Assembly: GCF_000517125.1 (NCBI RefSeq)
Contig: NZ_KI912157.1
Location: 216,979 to 280,978, forward strand
Source of the DNA: Arthrobacter sp. MA-N2
GTDB lineage: Bacteria > Actinomycetota > Actinomycetes > Actinomycetales > Micrococcaceae
Direction of reading: 5' to 3'
DNA: 64,000 nucleotides
How positions within the stretch are numbered: the stretch's first letter is position 1; every line of letters starts with the position of its first letter. Positions 8,679-17,380 of the stretch are shown piece after piece. A program made the translations under genes and the position numbers. The notes beneath the pieces were generated by a model, which was given only the letters and a program-made list of their open reading frames with translations, made no database searches and had not been told where the DNA came from.

Positions 8679-10411
8679 GGGATGAATTTTAGATTGAATC
8701 TGGGGGTGTCGGCGATCGCGTCCTGCAGAGGTCCCGAAAGCGTCGTTGGGTTCGCGCCGCCACGCACGTAGAGGTCAAAGACTCGCCCAGTATCTTTCGC
8801 GAACTTCAGACTGTCTTTGAGTTGTCGGGTAAACGATTGCCGAGCCACATTTTTGACCTCAGAGACCGCTTCATCGGTGAGGCCGTCGAAGATGCGTTTC
8901 CGACCATCGATTTCTGCCGCCTTCTTCAGACCGATATCGAAGGCACCTCTAACTGCATCTTCGCCCGCCTGGCCAAGACGGACAATCTCAGCACCATTCT
9001 TCGCTGCGGCTGCCGATGCAAGATTCGCGTTCCCGACTGCCGCGGTAGCGGCTTCGCTGGCGGCGTGCATGATGGCGTTGGCGGCTGCGAGTGCTGCCCC
9101 GTCGTTCCGGGCCCCGTGGTCGTTGGTTGACGAGGGCCTTTGGGGGATGGCGGGGAAGTATGTTCCTGTGGCCTGGGGGTAGTCGGCGACGTAGCCGTCG
9201 TCCGCACCTATTGCGCCGACCATTGGGGTGTCATATGAGATGGTGCTGTCCGCGGATGCGGGTATCGCGGGGGATCCTGAAACGCCGTTTCCTAACGATG
9301 ACCCGTCTGATGTTCTGGATGAGCTTTGCTGTTCCCAAGGCCAATGGATCGTGGGCAATTGGATCGACGGCAGCTGGATTGGGTGTGCGCTGAGCTGGGT
9401 TGAGAACCAGTCGATAAGGCCGCCGGCTAACGCCAAACCCCCAAGTGCGAGGGCGTCGTCGCCGCCCCAGTCGAGTCCTGAGGGGTCGCTGTGGTTGACG
9501 GGGTCCTGGCCGGAGTAGGCGTAGGGGCTGTATTTGTTCGGTTCGGTTGGATCCAGGAGGGGGTCCGGGCTTGTGAAGGCACCGGTGACGGGGTCGAGGT
9601 CGCGGGCTCCGAGGTGGGTGAGGGTGCTGATCGTGTCGGAGAGTCCGCCGATGTACCCGTTGACGGCGCCGTAACCTGCCGGGTTGGCCGCGTTGGACCC
9701 CACACCTGTGGTGGCACCCGTGGCGGTGGCGTACGCGCCGCCACCGGCTGCTGTCTGGGTGGGGCCGCGGGCGAGTCCGATCGGGTCGGTGTAGCGGGTC
9801 TGGGCGGTGACCGGCGTGGCCCCGCTGCTGGGTTGGAGGATGGTCTGTGTGGTGTCGACGCTGTCGCTGAGGATGAAGGCGAGTTTCACGGTCCCGCCGG
9901 CGGCGGTGCGTTGGGCGACGGTCTTGCCGGCGAAACCGTAGGTCTTGGTCGCGGTCTTGACTCCGGCCGGGGTGGAGTGGGCGGTGATGGAGCCGAGCGT
10001 GACGGTGGTGCCGGTGCCGTCGGTGATCCCGACGAGGTTCCCGCCGGCGTCGTAGTAGCGGGTCCCGGTGCTGCCCGCGGTTCCCGATACGGGTGCCGGC
10101 GGGGTGCCTGCCGTGGCGGAAGGGTTCGGGTTCGCGGGCAGGGTGCTGGTGCCGGTGGTGGTGGCGAGTTTCCCGTCCGCGGTGTAGGCCAGGGTTTCCC
10201 CCGCACGGCCGGTCATCCGGCCAGCCGCGTCCCAGGTGAAGGCGCTGGTCGTGGGCGACCCTGTGGCGGGGGTGGAGGTCATGGATTGGAGCTGGTGCGG
10301 TCCGGGCAGGCCGCCGGTCACGGGGCCGTTGAAGTAGCCCATGGTGTCGGCGATGAGCTGTACCGTGCCGGGGGAATCGTTCGTGAAGGAAATCGTCCCG
10401 TCAGATCCCAC
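8675..10411 (-). CDS. RHS-repeat protein, toxin-bearing 3' end (5'-truncated)
   Basis: The frame encodes the C-terminal end of an RHS/YD-repeat polymorphic toxin. The first residues contain VQLIADTMGYF, typical of repeats in exported actinobacterial proteins. YD-like units follow (RYYDAGGNLVGITD), then the RHS core end LGARDLDPVTGAFTSPDPLLDP...NKYSPYAYSGQDPVNHSDPSG at about residues 265-310. The last 100 residues (GQAGEDAVRGAF, IFDGLTDEAVSEVKNV, VFDLYVRGG) fit a Tox-REase-7-like nuclease with an E-x-K centre. Full RHS proteins exceed 1500 residues. Here the frame simply opens after a stop near 10490, with no signal peptide, so the GTG at 10411 may not be a real start and the gene is probably a displaced toxin cassette or a remnant. 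Confidence 0.75.
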   Translation of the reverse strand: MGSDGTISFTNDSPGTVQLIADTMGYFNGPVTGGLPGPHQLQSMTSTPATGSPTTSAFTWDAAGRMTGRAGETLAYTADGKLATTTGTSTLPANPNPSATAGTPPAPVSGTAGSTGTRYYDAGGNLVGITDGTGTTVTLGSITAHSTPAGVKTATKTYGFAGKTVAQRTAAGGTVKLAFILSDSVDTTQTILQPSSGATPVTAQTRYTDPIGLARGPTQTAAGGGAYATATGATTGVGSNAANPAGYGAVNGYIGGLSDTISTLTHLGARDLDPVTGAFTSPDPLLDPTEPNKYSPYAYSGQDPVNHSDPSGLDWGGDDALALGGLALAGGLIDWFSTQLSAHPIQLPSIQLPTIHWPWEQQSSSRTSDGSSLGNGVSGSPAIPASADSTISYDTPMVGAIGADDGYVADYPQATGTYFPAIPQRPSSTNDHGARNDGAALAAANAIMHAASEAATAAVGNANLASAAAAKNGAEIVRLGQAGEDAVRGAFDIGLKKAAEIDGRKRIFDGLTDEAVSEVKNVARQSFTRQLKDSLKFAKDTGRVFDLYVRGGANPTTLSGPLQDAIADTPRFNLKFIP

Positions 10412-10524
10412 GGCGGTGATCGCGAAGTTGGGGATGATCTGCCCGGCCGTGTAGTTCCCGGAACTGCCTTCACTCCTTCTTCACTGAAGTCCTCCGCTGC
10501 CGTGACAGTCCAGCTCCCGCAGAA

Positions 10525-11238
10525 TTGCGCCGAGGACTGCAACTGCTCCAGGACCTCCATGAACCCAATGAAACGCGTCTGGGTTTGACGGCAGAAGGCT
10601 GCCGCGGCAGAGGCTTCGGAGCGGACATGGGCCAGCTTCTCTGGGACGAGCTTCAGACACCCGTTTGTAGGAGTGCAGCACTTTCCAGGCTTGAAGACCT
10701 TGCCCTGTTCGTCCCAGGCGTAGGCAAAGACCTGACGTCGGATATGACGACTCGCGTCATTTTCGCGGTGCTGATCGAGTACACCCGGGAAATGATGAAA
10801 ACCTACCCGTCACTTGCGCAGGGCGCGATCAGCAGGACGGTCAGTACATGGGATCCGCAGGCCCTTGACTGGTTCGAGCAGGATGTACTTTTGCCGTGTG
10901 CCGACGGGAAACAGCTTCTGCTGGTCCCGGCGGAATGGACGCGCGGGAACCTGCTCATGGCCAGCCGCTCCTTTTACAACCGCAAAGCCACCGAAACGCT
11001 GCAGGAAGAGCAAACGGTCGAGCGGGGAGAAAAGAAGCTTTCCCCTTCTAAGCGGTTCCTTAAACAGCAGCACCCCGAAGTGAAGAAGCTGAATGGGTCC
11101 CAAACCGTCATCTATCTTCGGGATCACAACCGGAATCTGGTGGAGGAATTCCGTACGGATGTCGACCGGAACTTTGAAGCAATGTCTTCCGAGGAAGCTG
11201 CACGTAGGATTTCCCGTCGCGATCAGGGAGCTGCCTAG
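10525..11238 (+). CDS. Unrecognised protein, probably 5'-truncated
   Basis: A 237-codon frame begins at TTG 10525, but the same frame is open further upstream and reads protein-like from about 10490, so the true N-terminus seems to be missing. Recognisable stretches are LALFVPGVGKDLTSDMTTRVI, broken here as LALFVPGVGK and DLTSDMTTRV, and a charged C-terminal third with ERGEKKLSPSKRFLKQQHP. I do not assign a family. The start of this frame abuts the broken 5' end of the RHS gene on the other strand, which suggests a recombination junction around 10480. A shorter product from ATG 10627 is possible. Confidence 0.5.
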   Translation: MRRGLQLLQDLHEPNETRLGLTAEGCRGRGFGADMGQLLWDELQTPVCRSAALSRLEDLALFVPGVGKDLTSDMTTRVIFAVLIEYTREMMKTYPSLAQGAISRTVSTWDPQALDWFEQDVLLPCADGKQLLLVPAEWTRGNLLMASRSFYNRKATETLQEEQTVERGEKKLSPSKRFLKQQHPEVKKLNGSQTVIYLRDHNRNLVEEFRTDVDRNFEAMSSEEAARRISRRDQGAA

Positions 11239-11424
11239 GGACCGTGAGGGCTTGTTGTCCTTTACCTAGGGAAGCTGGCCGCGAATAAGCCGAGTCAGCT
11301 TGCGCACCCCAGTGAGGAACGGGGGCGCAAGCTGGTCTCGAGATTTCGAAGGTAAGGGGCGGGATCTGCGGTCAGGTCAGTGGTTCCCGGTCCTCCCTCA
11401 AACTGTCGGTGGCGACACGTAGTG

Positions 11425-11440
11425 TCGAACGCATATTCTA
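11425..11440 (+). promoter_or_regulatory. Candidate LexA (SOS) box
   Basis: TCGAAC, GCAT, ATTCTA: the left half matches the actinobacterial SOS box TCGAAC-N4-GTTCGA exactly and the right half at four of six bases. It lies 33 bases upstream of the DUF6504 start and so upstream of dnaE2, a gene controlled by LexA in mycobacteria. The match is imperfect. Confidence 0.5.
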
Positions 11441-11472
11441 TTAAAAGTTTTTCTATTAGAAGGTGTGTTCTA

Positions 11473-11760
11473 GTGCTGGATGTTGATGAGCGTGTGGTAG
11501 TGCGGACGACTCCGGACGGCTGCCCTCTGGGTTTTGAGTGGCGGGACCGGCAGTACCGGAGCACTGAGACACCTCTGCGGTTCTATACCAGGCGTCCGTG
11601 GTGGGTGGAACAGTCCCGCATTCAGAAGGGCATCGGCCCGCAGGTCCTGGAGACCGAGACCTGGCGGATTACCGCCTCCGGTCGTGGCCGGTCGGCGGAG
11701 CGGGTGTTCGAGTTGGTGCGTGATGACGCTGATTGGGTGTTGGCCCGCATCCTCGGTTAG
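11473..11760 (+). CDS. DUF6504 family protein preceding dnaE2
   Basis: A 95-residue protein. I chose GTG 11473, with AGAAGG eight bases upstream; the longer frame from 11380 runs through an AT-rich promoter-like stretch. It has a conserved VVRTTPDGCPLGFEWRDRQY beginning, then Trp/Arg-rich segments, and ends ADWVLARILG. Proteins of this group sit beside imuB/dnaE2 mutagenesis genes in actinobacteria; their own activity is not established. It is nine bases from dnaE2, so the two probably share a transcript under the SOS-box-like site upstream. Confidence 0.75.
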   Translation: MLDVDERVVVRTTPDGCPLGFEWRDRQYRSTETPLRFYTRRPWWVEQSRIQKGIGPQVLETETWRITASGRGRSAERVFELVRDDADWVLARILG

Positions 11761-11769
11761 AAGCTCCTG

Positions 11770-14700
11770 ATGTTTACCCACCTGCATGTTGCGTCGGCGT
11801 TTTCCGCCCATTACGGGGTGGACTGGCCTGACACTTTGGCGGCCGCGGCGAAGGCCGGGGGAGCGGACGCCCTGGCCGTGACAGACCGCGACGGGCTCTA
11901 CGGAATCCCCAAACATATCGGTGCCTGCGTGGCGGCCGGGATCGATCCGATCCTCGGCGTCGAGCTCGCCGTCCTCGACGACGATGGAGCCGTGGGCGGG
12001 CGGGTCGTGATCCTCGCCCACGGACACAACGACGGCGCGGGATACGCGGCGCTGTGCCGGCTGGTCTCCGCCGCCCACGCGCGCAAGACCGTCGCGGTGA
12101 CCAGGGCGGAGATTGCTGCGCGTCTTCTCGGCGATGTCGGCCCGGTGGGGACCGTGCTTCTTGGGCCGCTTTCCGACGTCGGGCTCAAGGTCGGGACCCG
12201 CGGTGACGGCATGGCCCAGATGGAACAATGGCTCGCCGTCCTGCCCAGGGACGCTTTGCGGGTCGAGGTCGTCTCCCACCTGTCCGCGCCCGGGCTGCCG
12301 TTCAGCCACACCCACGCCACCAGGATGCTCCGCCTCGCCGGCAGGGCCAAGGTCAAGGCGGTGCTGAGCAACGCCGTCCGCTACGTTCTCCCGGACGGGG
12401 CGATCACCGCGGACATCCTCGATGCTGCCCGGGCGCTGCGCCGCCTGGACGAGACAGGGGTCCAGCCCACGGCCCAGGCCTGGCTCAAACCCGGACCGAT
12501 GATGAACGCCCTCGCCTCGGAGATCGCCGCGGTCGGGCAGGCCGGCGCCGGAGCCGCCAGAGCCCTGCTCGCCGAGACCGGGGCGTTGGCGGACCGGTGC
12601 CGGATCGACCCCGTCACTGATGCGGGCTGGGGTGTGCCGGTCATGCCCGAAGCCTCCATCATCGGCATCACCGGCAACCCTCTGACCGTGCTGTGGGAAC
12701 GCGCCCGCGCCGGGGTGAACACCCTCTATGCGGGCACCGGCCAGGCTGCTTTGGGGGTGGTGGAGTCGAGGTTGCGGCTGGAGATGGACACCATCGCCGA
12801 TCTGGGGTTCGCGTCCTACTTCCTGACCGTGGCCGAGGTCGCCCGGCTCATCCGGGACATGGGCATCCGCTCCGCTGCCCGTGGATCCGGTGCCGGGTCC
12901 CTGGTCAACTACGCCCTGGGCATCTCGTTCGTGGACCCGATCCGCCACGACCTGCTCTTCGAACGGTTCCTGAGCACCCGGCGCCGGACCCTGCCCGACG
13001 TGGACATCGACGTCGAATCAGCGAGACGGCACGACATTTACCACGAGATCTTCGCCCGCTTCGGACCGGAACGGGTCACCCTGATGTCGATGCAGTCCGG
13101 ATACCGGGCCCGCGGCGCGGCAAGGGACGCCGGCATGGTCCTGGGCATGGACCCGGACGATATTGACGGGATCGCCAAGAACCTCTGGCGCTTCTCGGCC
13201 TCCCACTTCCGCGAAGCCATGGCCGAGAAACCCGAGCTCCGGGACCTGGCCGAACGCGTCGAAGGCAGCCGGCAGCTGGACCTGCTGGTGGACATCACCG
13301 AACGCCTGGACCGTCTGCCCCGGCATATCTCCATGCACCCCTGCGGGGTGATCCTCTCCGACACCTCCCTCCTGGATCGCACCCCGGTGCAACCGTCCGG
13401 GATGGGTTTGCCGATGTCCCAGTACGACAAGCACGACATGGACCCGATGGGCATGATCAAACTCGACGTCCTCGGGGTCCGGATGCAGTCGGCCATGGCC
13501 TACGCCGTCGCCGAAATCCGACGCACCACCGGGGAGACCATCGACCTTGAGGCGGTGCCCCTGGATGATGAGCCGACCTTCGAGCTCATCCGCTCCACCC
13601 ACACCCTGGGGTGTTTCCAGATCGAATCCCCGGGCCAGCGTGAACTCGTCGGCAAACTCCAGCCGGCCGTCTTCGATGACCTGATCACCGACATCAGCCT
13701 CTTCCGGCCCGGTCCGATGCAGGCCGACATGGTCAAACCCTTCCTGAACCGGCGCGGCGGCTGGGAAACCGTGGAGCAGCTGCACCCGGACCTGGAACCG
13801 TTCCTGCGGAACACCTACGGGATCGTGGTCTTCCACGAACAGCTCATGCGGATCATCGATACCTTCACCGGCTGCGGGCTCGCCTACGCCGACGTGCTAC
13901 GCCGTTTCCTGTCCGACGAAGACCGCCTTCCCGGCGTCGAAAAGTTCTTCCACGAGAAAGCCGCAGGACGCGGCTACACGCCCGAGGTGATCGACAGGGT
14001 CTGGGGCGTCGTGAAAGGTTTCGGGTCCTTCGGGTTCTGCCGCGCCCACGGCGCCGCCTTCGCCAAACCCACCTTCCAGTCGGCCTGGCTGAAAACCCAC
14101 TACCCGGTCCAGTTCATGGCCGGGCTCTGGACCCATGACCCCGGCATGTACCCCAAACGCCTGCTCGTGGCCGAGGTCCGGCGCCTCGGCATCCCCATCC
14201 TGCCCCTGGACGTCAACCGCTCCACCGACGAATACGTCACCGAACCGACCTCTGACGGCCGGCTGGGGATCCGCATGTCCCTGGCGGACGTGAAAGGCAT
14301 CCAGGCCCGGGAAATCCACAGGATCCTCACCGAACGGCCCTTTGACTCGATGGCGGATTTGAAGGAACGGGCACGTCTGCGCGCGTCGACCGTGCAGAGC
14401 CTGGCCCTGGTCGGGGCCCTGGACACGCTCTACACCGGCCAGAGCAGACGGACGCGCCCGGCGATCGCCGCCCGGAACCAGGCCACCCGCACCGCAAAAC
14501 GGCTCCAGGTCATCCCCGGCCAGCTCGCCCTCCCGCTCCCGGCGGTCGACGCGCCAACGATCCCGGCCGGCATGCCCGAACTGACGGACCTGGAGATCAC
14601 CCGGGAGGAACTGGACATCCTGGCCCTGGATGTCACCCACCACCTGATCGACTCCTACCAGCCGCTCCTGGACCGGCTCGGCGTCACCAAAGCCAAAGAC

Positions 14701-15006
14701 CTCCTGACCCTGCGCAACGGAACCAAGGTCCTCGTTGCGGGAATCCGTGTGGCTACCCAGACCCCGCCCATGCGGGGCGGCAAACGCGTCGTGTTCATCA
14801 GCGTCGACGACGGCACCGGCTGCGTCGACGCCACGTTCTTCAGCGACGCCCAGGAAAAAGTCGCTCCGCCGATCCTGTTCTCCACGAACTTGCTGCTCAT
14901 CGAGGGGACCACCCGCCGGACCGGCCTACGAGGCATGTCTCTCCAGGCCAGCAACGCGTGGGACCTGAGCACTATCAGCCTTCCGAGGCCTGCCGCCGCA
15001 TCGTGA
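11770..15006 (+). CDS. dnaE2: Error-prone DNA polymerase III alpha subunit (DnaE2/ImuC type)
   Basis: This 1078-residue C-family polymerase has the length of DnaE2 rather than replicative DnaE1. A PHP domain fills about residues 1-270 (THLHVASAFSAHYG, ALAVTDRDGLYG). The polymerase core has ARGSGAGSLVNYALG near 380, the catalytic LPDVDIDVES near 410 and GSFGFCRAHGAAFAKP near 755. A tandem helix-hairpin-helix region and an OB-fold (KVLVAGIR) follow near 985. DnaE2 carries out damage-induced mutagenic translesion synthesis, normally together with ImuA' and ImuB. Neither partner is visible here; only the DUF6504 gene precedes it. It would have to use host partners or act alone. The frame is intact. 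Confidence 0.92.
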   Translation: MFTHLHVASAFSAHYGVDWPDTLAAAAKAGGADALAVTDRDGLYGIPKHIGACVAAGIDPILGVELAVLDDDGAVGGRVVILAHGHNDGAGYAALCRLVSAAHARKTVAVTRAEIAARLLGDVGPVGTVLLGPLSDVGLKVGTRGDGMAQMEQWLAVLPRDALRVEVVSHLSAPGLPFSHTHATRMLRLAGRAKVKAVLSNAVRYVLPDGAITADILDAARALRRLDETGVQPTAQAWLKPGPMMNALASEIAAVGQAGAGAARALLAETGALADRCRIDPVTDAGWGVPVMPEASIIGITGNPLTVLWERARAGVNTLYAGTGQAALGVVESRLRLEMDTIADLGFASYFLTVAEVARLIRDMGIRSAARGSGAGSLVNYALGISFVDPIRHDLLFERFLSTRRRTLPDVDIDVESARRHDIYHEIFARFGPERVTLMSMQSGYRARGAARDAGMVLGMDPDDIDGIAKNLWRFSASHFREAMAEKPELRDLAERVEGSRQLDLLVDITERLDRLPRHISMHPCGVILSDTSLLDRTPVQPSGMGLPMSQYDKHDMDPMGMIKLDVLGVRMQSAMAYAVAEIRRTTGETIDLEAVPLDDEPTFELIRSTHTLGCFQIESPGQRELVGKLQPAVFDDLITDISLFRPGPMQADMVKPFLNRRGGWETVEQLHPDLEPFLRNTYGIVVFHEQLMRIIDTFTGCGLAYADVLRRFLSDEDRLPGVEKFFHEKAAGRGYTPEVIDRVWGVVKGFGSFGFCRAHGAAFAKPTFQSAWLKTHYPVQFMAGLWTHDPGMYPKRLLVAEVRRLGIPILPLDVNRSTDEYVTEPTSDGRLGIRMSLADVKGIQAREIHRILTERPFDSMADLKERARLRASTVQSLALVGALDTLYTGQSRRTRPAIAARNQATRTAKRLQVIPGQLALPLPAVDAPTIPAGMPELTDLEITREELDILALDVTHHLIDSYQPLLDRLGVTKAKDLLTLRNGTKVLVAGIRVATQTPPMRGGKRVVFISVDDGTGCVDATFFSDAQEKVAPPILFSTNLLLIEGTTRRTGLRGMSLQASNAWDLSTISLPRPAAAS

Positions 15007-15009
15007 TCA

Positions 15010-15366
15010 GTGCCTGTGGTGCTGTACGTCGGAGGGGTCCAATTCAGGTCGGGCGCGTACGTACCGGATCGGGTGACGGAACGCCTTTCCGGACCAGGCA
15101 ACATCTACCGATACCTCGATCACGAGCGGCTCCACGAGGGTGAGGTGAATCGCGCCCTTGTCCGTGCTGAATCTGTTGAGCATGCTTCCATTGATCACCT
15201 CTGGCCAGGCTGGAAAGAGTCAGCTTCTGCGTTACTCGCTGAAGCCAGGGACACGCCCTCTGTACCGTCCAAGTGGAATTGGATGGTGAAGGGTGCAGAA
15301 TGCCTTCATGTCGCTCCATCACTATTTGCCAGCTGTTTACATGGGAGGTTTCTCTCTCTCGGATGA
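15010..15366 (+). CDS. Possible small protein between dnaE2 and DUF4238 gene
   Basis: A 118-codon frame opens at GTG 15010, four bases after the dnaE2 stop, with plausible codon choice and tryptophan-containing stretches (DHLWPGWKES, SKWNWMVKG). Its end overlaps the start of the DUF4238 gene by 74 bases. I do not recognise the sequence. It may be a real third gene of the dnaE2 operon, or an N-terminal remnant related to the downstream gene; its reading through the next gene's start lowers confidence. Confidence 0.35.
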   Translation: MPVVLYVGGVQFRSGAYVPDRVTERLSGPGNIYRYLDHERLHEGEVNRALVRAESVEHASIDHLWPGWKESASALLAEARDTPSVPSKWNWMVKGAECLHVAPSLFASCLHGRFLSLG

Positions 15367-16393
15367 CGGATCCCGGCGGTACAGGCCCCTGTGGTGCCTC
15401 CGACGAGGATCCCAGGAGCCGTTCCCAACAACAGGCGACAAACTTGGCTCGGCGAAAGACCTCTACACCCTGAAGAAGAACTGGCAGCCGCAGTCCCTGG
15501 ACCGGGTGTGGGCGTACTACGAGAAGACCCTGCCATCCGCGATCAGCCAATTGGTCGATACCGCCCGGCCTCTAGAGGCAAACACCTGGCTGAGGACGCT
15601 CGTTCCGTTCGTCGCATCTCTCTTCGTTCGCGGGCCTGAGTTCAACGAGAGATTCGGAAGCCGGATCCCTGCCCGGCTGCAGCGCGCCGGGAGCGAAGAC
15701 AGTACGAACGGCGCACGAGTGATTGAGCTTCAGCGGCTTCTGGCCCAGGTCGCGGCCGCGCACTGGGGCGTCGTCACCAGCAACGATCCACAAGCAAACT
15801 TCATCACCAACGAAATCGGCCTCAGCGTTGCCAGGGTTAGTGGCTTCGAAAGTACGCACGGGTGGCTCGTCCCCCTGGACAGACGCCATGTTCTTACCGT
15901 GACACCCCGCCGGTCCGGTCAAATAATGACCCACTCAGGACTCGGGTGGAAAACAATAATCGGCCGCCGCGGCGCCGGCCAGGACGAGGTGAAAACCATC
16001 AACCGAAACACCGCCGGGATGGCCCGCGAGTTCGTCATCGCCGGCGAGCAACAATTTTTGAAAAGTCTGAACGGAAAGTGGCAACGTCCCCCGGACCGGA
16101 CCTGGCTCGATGGCGGGTGGGGATGCACTAGCGAAGAACGCATCGCCCATGAATTTGATTGGCACCGGCTGGTGAGCGTCGCCGCCCGGCCTTACAGTCC
16201 CGATGCGGACCTTCAAAGCATCGACAAGGACATCTGGGCCGCGGAGTGGTGCCCTCCACCGTTCTTCCCAACCAATTTGCCGGAATTCAGGAGTGGCCTC
16301 CATCTGAAAGAACGCACTATTTCCTTGGACCTGGGGCCGCGAAAAGGGTTCCCGCGCCGCGAAGAACACACAAACAATGCGGCTACCCTCTAA
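15293..16393 (+). CDS. DUF4238 domain protein
   Basis: A 366-residue protein with the DUF4238 signature at its start, HHYLPAVYMGGFS. This is followed by a long helical region (LDRVWAYYEKTLPSAIS, WLRTLVPFVASLFVRG) and a Trp-rich C-terminal third. ATG 15293 has GAAGGG seven bases upstream; ATG 15308, directly before the HHY motif, is an alternative. DUF4238 proteins are of unknown function and scattered among mobile regions. No membrane segment is seen. It is the last gene before about 900 bases without large genes. Confidence 0.75.
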   Translation: MQNAFMSLHHYLPAVYMGGFSLSDDGSRRYRPLWCLRRGSQEPFPTTGDKLGSAKDLYTLKKNWQPQSLDRVWAYYEKTLPSAISQLVDTARPLEANTWLRTLVPFVASLFVRGPEFNERFGSRIPARLQRAGSEDSTNGARVIELQRLLAQVAAAHWGVVTSNDPQANFITNEIGLSVARVSGFESTHGWLVPLDRRHVLTVTPRRSGQIMTHSGLGWKTIIGRRGAGQDEVKTINRNTAGMAREFVIAGEQQFLKSLNGKWQRPPDRTWLDGGWGCTSEERIAHEFDWHRLVSVAARPYSPDADLQSIDKDIWAAEWCPPPFFPTNLPEFRSGLHLKERTISLDLGPRKGFPRREEHTNNAATL

Positions 16394-16513
16394 TCCGTCG
16401 GGAGTATTGCCGGCGGCGTTGCGTCCGAAATGACGTCAGGGTGCACAGCGTCAGGGCCATCCGGGGAGGACTCGGGAACCGGTTGTGTTCCCGGCCAACG
16501 CCGATGGACAAGG

Positions 16514-16629
16514 TTACGGGTGCCAGACTTCCATGGCTGTCCGGACTGCCGTTAGCACCAGTGCTTGGCTGCTATCCAGACGGCAGCGATCTGCCATGAG
16601 TTGGCGCGAGGTCGCGGCTGCTGCTCCAA
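16514..16629 (-). pseudogene. Decayed copy of the 41-aa membrane protein
   Basis: Starting from TTG 16629, with GAGGGGAG just upstream, the frame reads ANSWQIAAVWIAA, clearly related to SAWQIAGVWIAAAALL of the small gene at 16840-16965. It then stops. The homologous end (LTAVRTAMEVW) continues in another frame to 16514, so a frameshift has broken it. Confidence 0.5.
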
Positions 16630-16839
16630 TGGTCTCCCCTCTGTGGATGGGTGGGGGATCAATCCTAGGAGCTTGCGCCTGCCGTGGGAGGGGGTTGCCT
16701 CGCCTCCGGGGCTGGCCCGTTCCCCCGGTCATAGGCCAGAACCATGCGCCTTGCTGACAACACCGACAGCGGCCGCGCCAATTCCCTGTGTGCGCGTTTG
16801 AAACCCATCCGCTCCGGTGCTCCAGTGCGCTGCCCGTGG

Positions 16840-16965
16840 TCAATGTCCGATCAGTTGCCACAGGTCCAGTCCCATCCGTGCCGCCGTCAGTAGCAGCGCT
16901 GCAGCTGCGATCCAGACGCCCGCGATCTGCCAGGCGCTGGCCCTCGGCCGCTCGTTAACCTCCAT
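16840..16965 (-). CDS. Small single-span membrane protein (41 aa)
   Basis: ATG 16965 is preceded by GGGAGAAGGAG, a strong ribosome binding site. The 41 residues have a short charged N-terminus (MEVNERPRAS), a hydrophobic span (WQIAGVWIAAAALLLTAA) and a short tail ending WQLIGH. I do not recognise the family. A broken copy lies about 210 bases downstream on the same strand, indicating a tandem duplication. The gene lies alone between the DUF4238 gene and kfrA copy 1. Confidence 0.6.
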   Translation of the reverse strand: MEVNERPRASAWQIAGVWIAAAALLLTAARMGLDLWQLIGH

Positions 16966-17312
16966 GCTTCTCCTTCTCCCTACGTCGGGGATCCATCCTA
17001 GAAGCCAGGAACGACAGCATGGCGGCCCGCCGTTTCAGGGCCGGGGTGCTTGTGCACGCGTTTCCCACAGCCTCTCGCGCCCGGCCGCACGCCGCTGTGG
17101 ACAACCGGCGCCCGCCATCCACAGAAAAGACCCGGCGTGCCGCCATCTCCCGGGCGAGCCGTCATCAAGGTTTCCTCTGATCCAAGCCTTGCGCTGTCGG
17201 GCCGCCGTCGTGGCCGCAGCCGTTTCAGCCGGGGGACGGGACGATCCAGGCGAAGGGCGAGGGCAGGAGACGCACGAGTTCGCGTGCCGGGGGTGCGGCG
17301 GCGCGGAACCAT
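16966..17312. other. Non-coding stretch upstream of kfrA copy 1 with a DnaA-box match
   Basis: I see no convincing gene here. TGTGGACAA at 17096-17104 is the reverse complement of the actinobacterial DnaA box TTGTCCACA, and two weaker matches flank it (TTTCCCACA near 17061, CATCCACAG near 17109). Such a cluster could belong to a plasmid origin, but no replication protein is adjacent. Confidence 0.3.
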
Positions 17313-17348
17313 AGTAGTAGGAGTAGTATTGATACTACTCCTACTACT
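17313..17348. promoter_or_regulatory. KfrA-type operator: 15-bp inverted repeat
   Basis: AGTAGTAGGAGTAGT (17313-17327) and its exact complement ACTACTCCTACTACT (17334-17348) flank ATTGAT. Two further ACT units follow. The same 15-base arms with a 6-base spacer occur upstream of kfrA copy 2. The 32 bases between the site and the ATG fit autoregulation by KfrA. Confidence 0.8.
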
Positions 17349-17380
17349 ACTACTATGACTGGATTGAAGAGGTGTTTTTG

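Noticed and set aside
9491..10588. 365-codon plus-strand frame over the RHS gene
   Set aside because: Extreme Gly/Val/Arg content is the shadow of the Thr/Pro/Ala-rich RHS coding strand.
11470..12948. Long open frame antisense to DUF6504 and the start of dnaE2
   Set aside because: It is Gly/Pro/Arg/His-rich and mirrors the strong codon bias of dnaE2 on the other strand; the plus-strand protein has clear domains.
16620..16800. Fifth copy of the leader element near the duplicated membrane protein
   Set aside because: Only GC-rich composition is shared; the CGTCGCTGATT and GCTGGCCGGTCACC blocks are absent.
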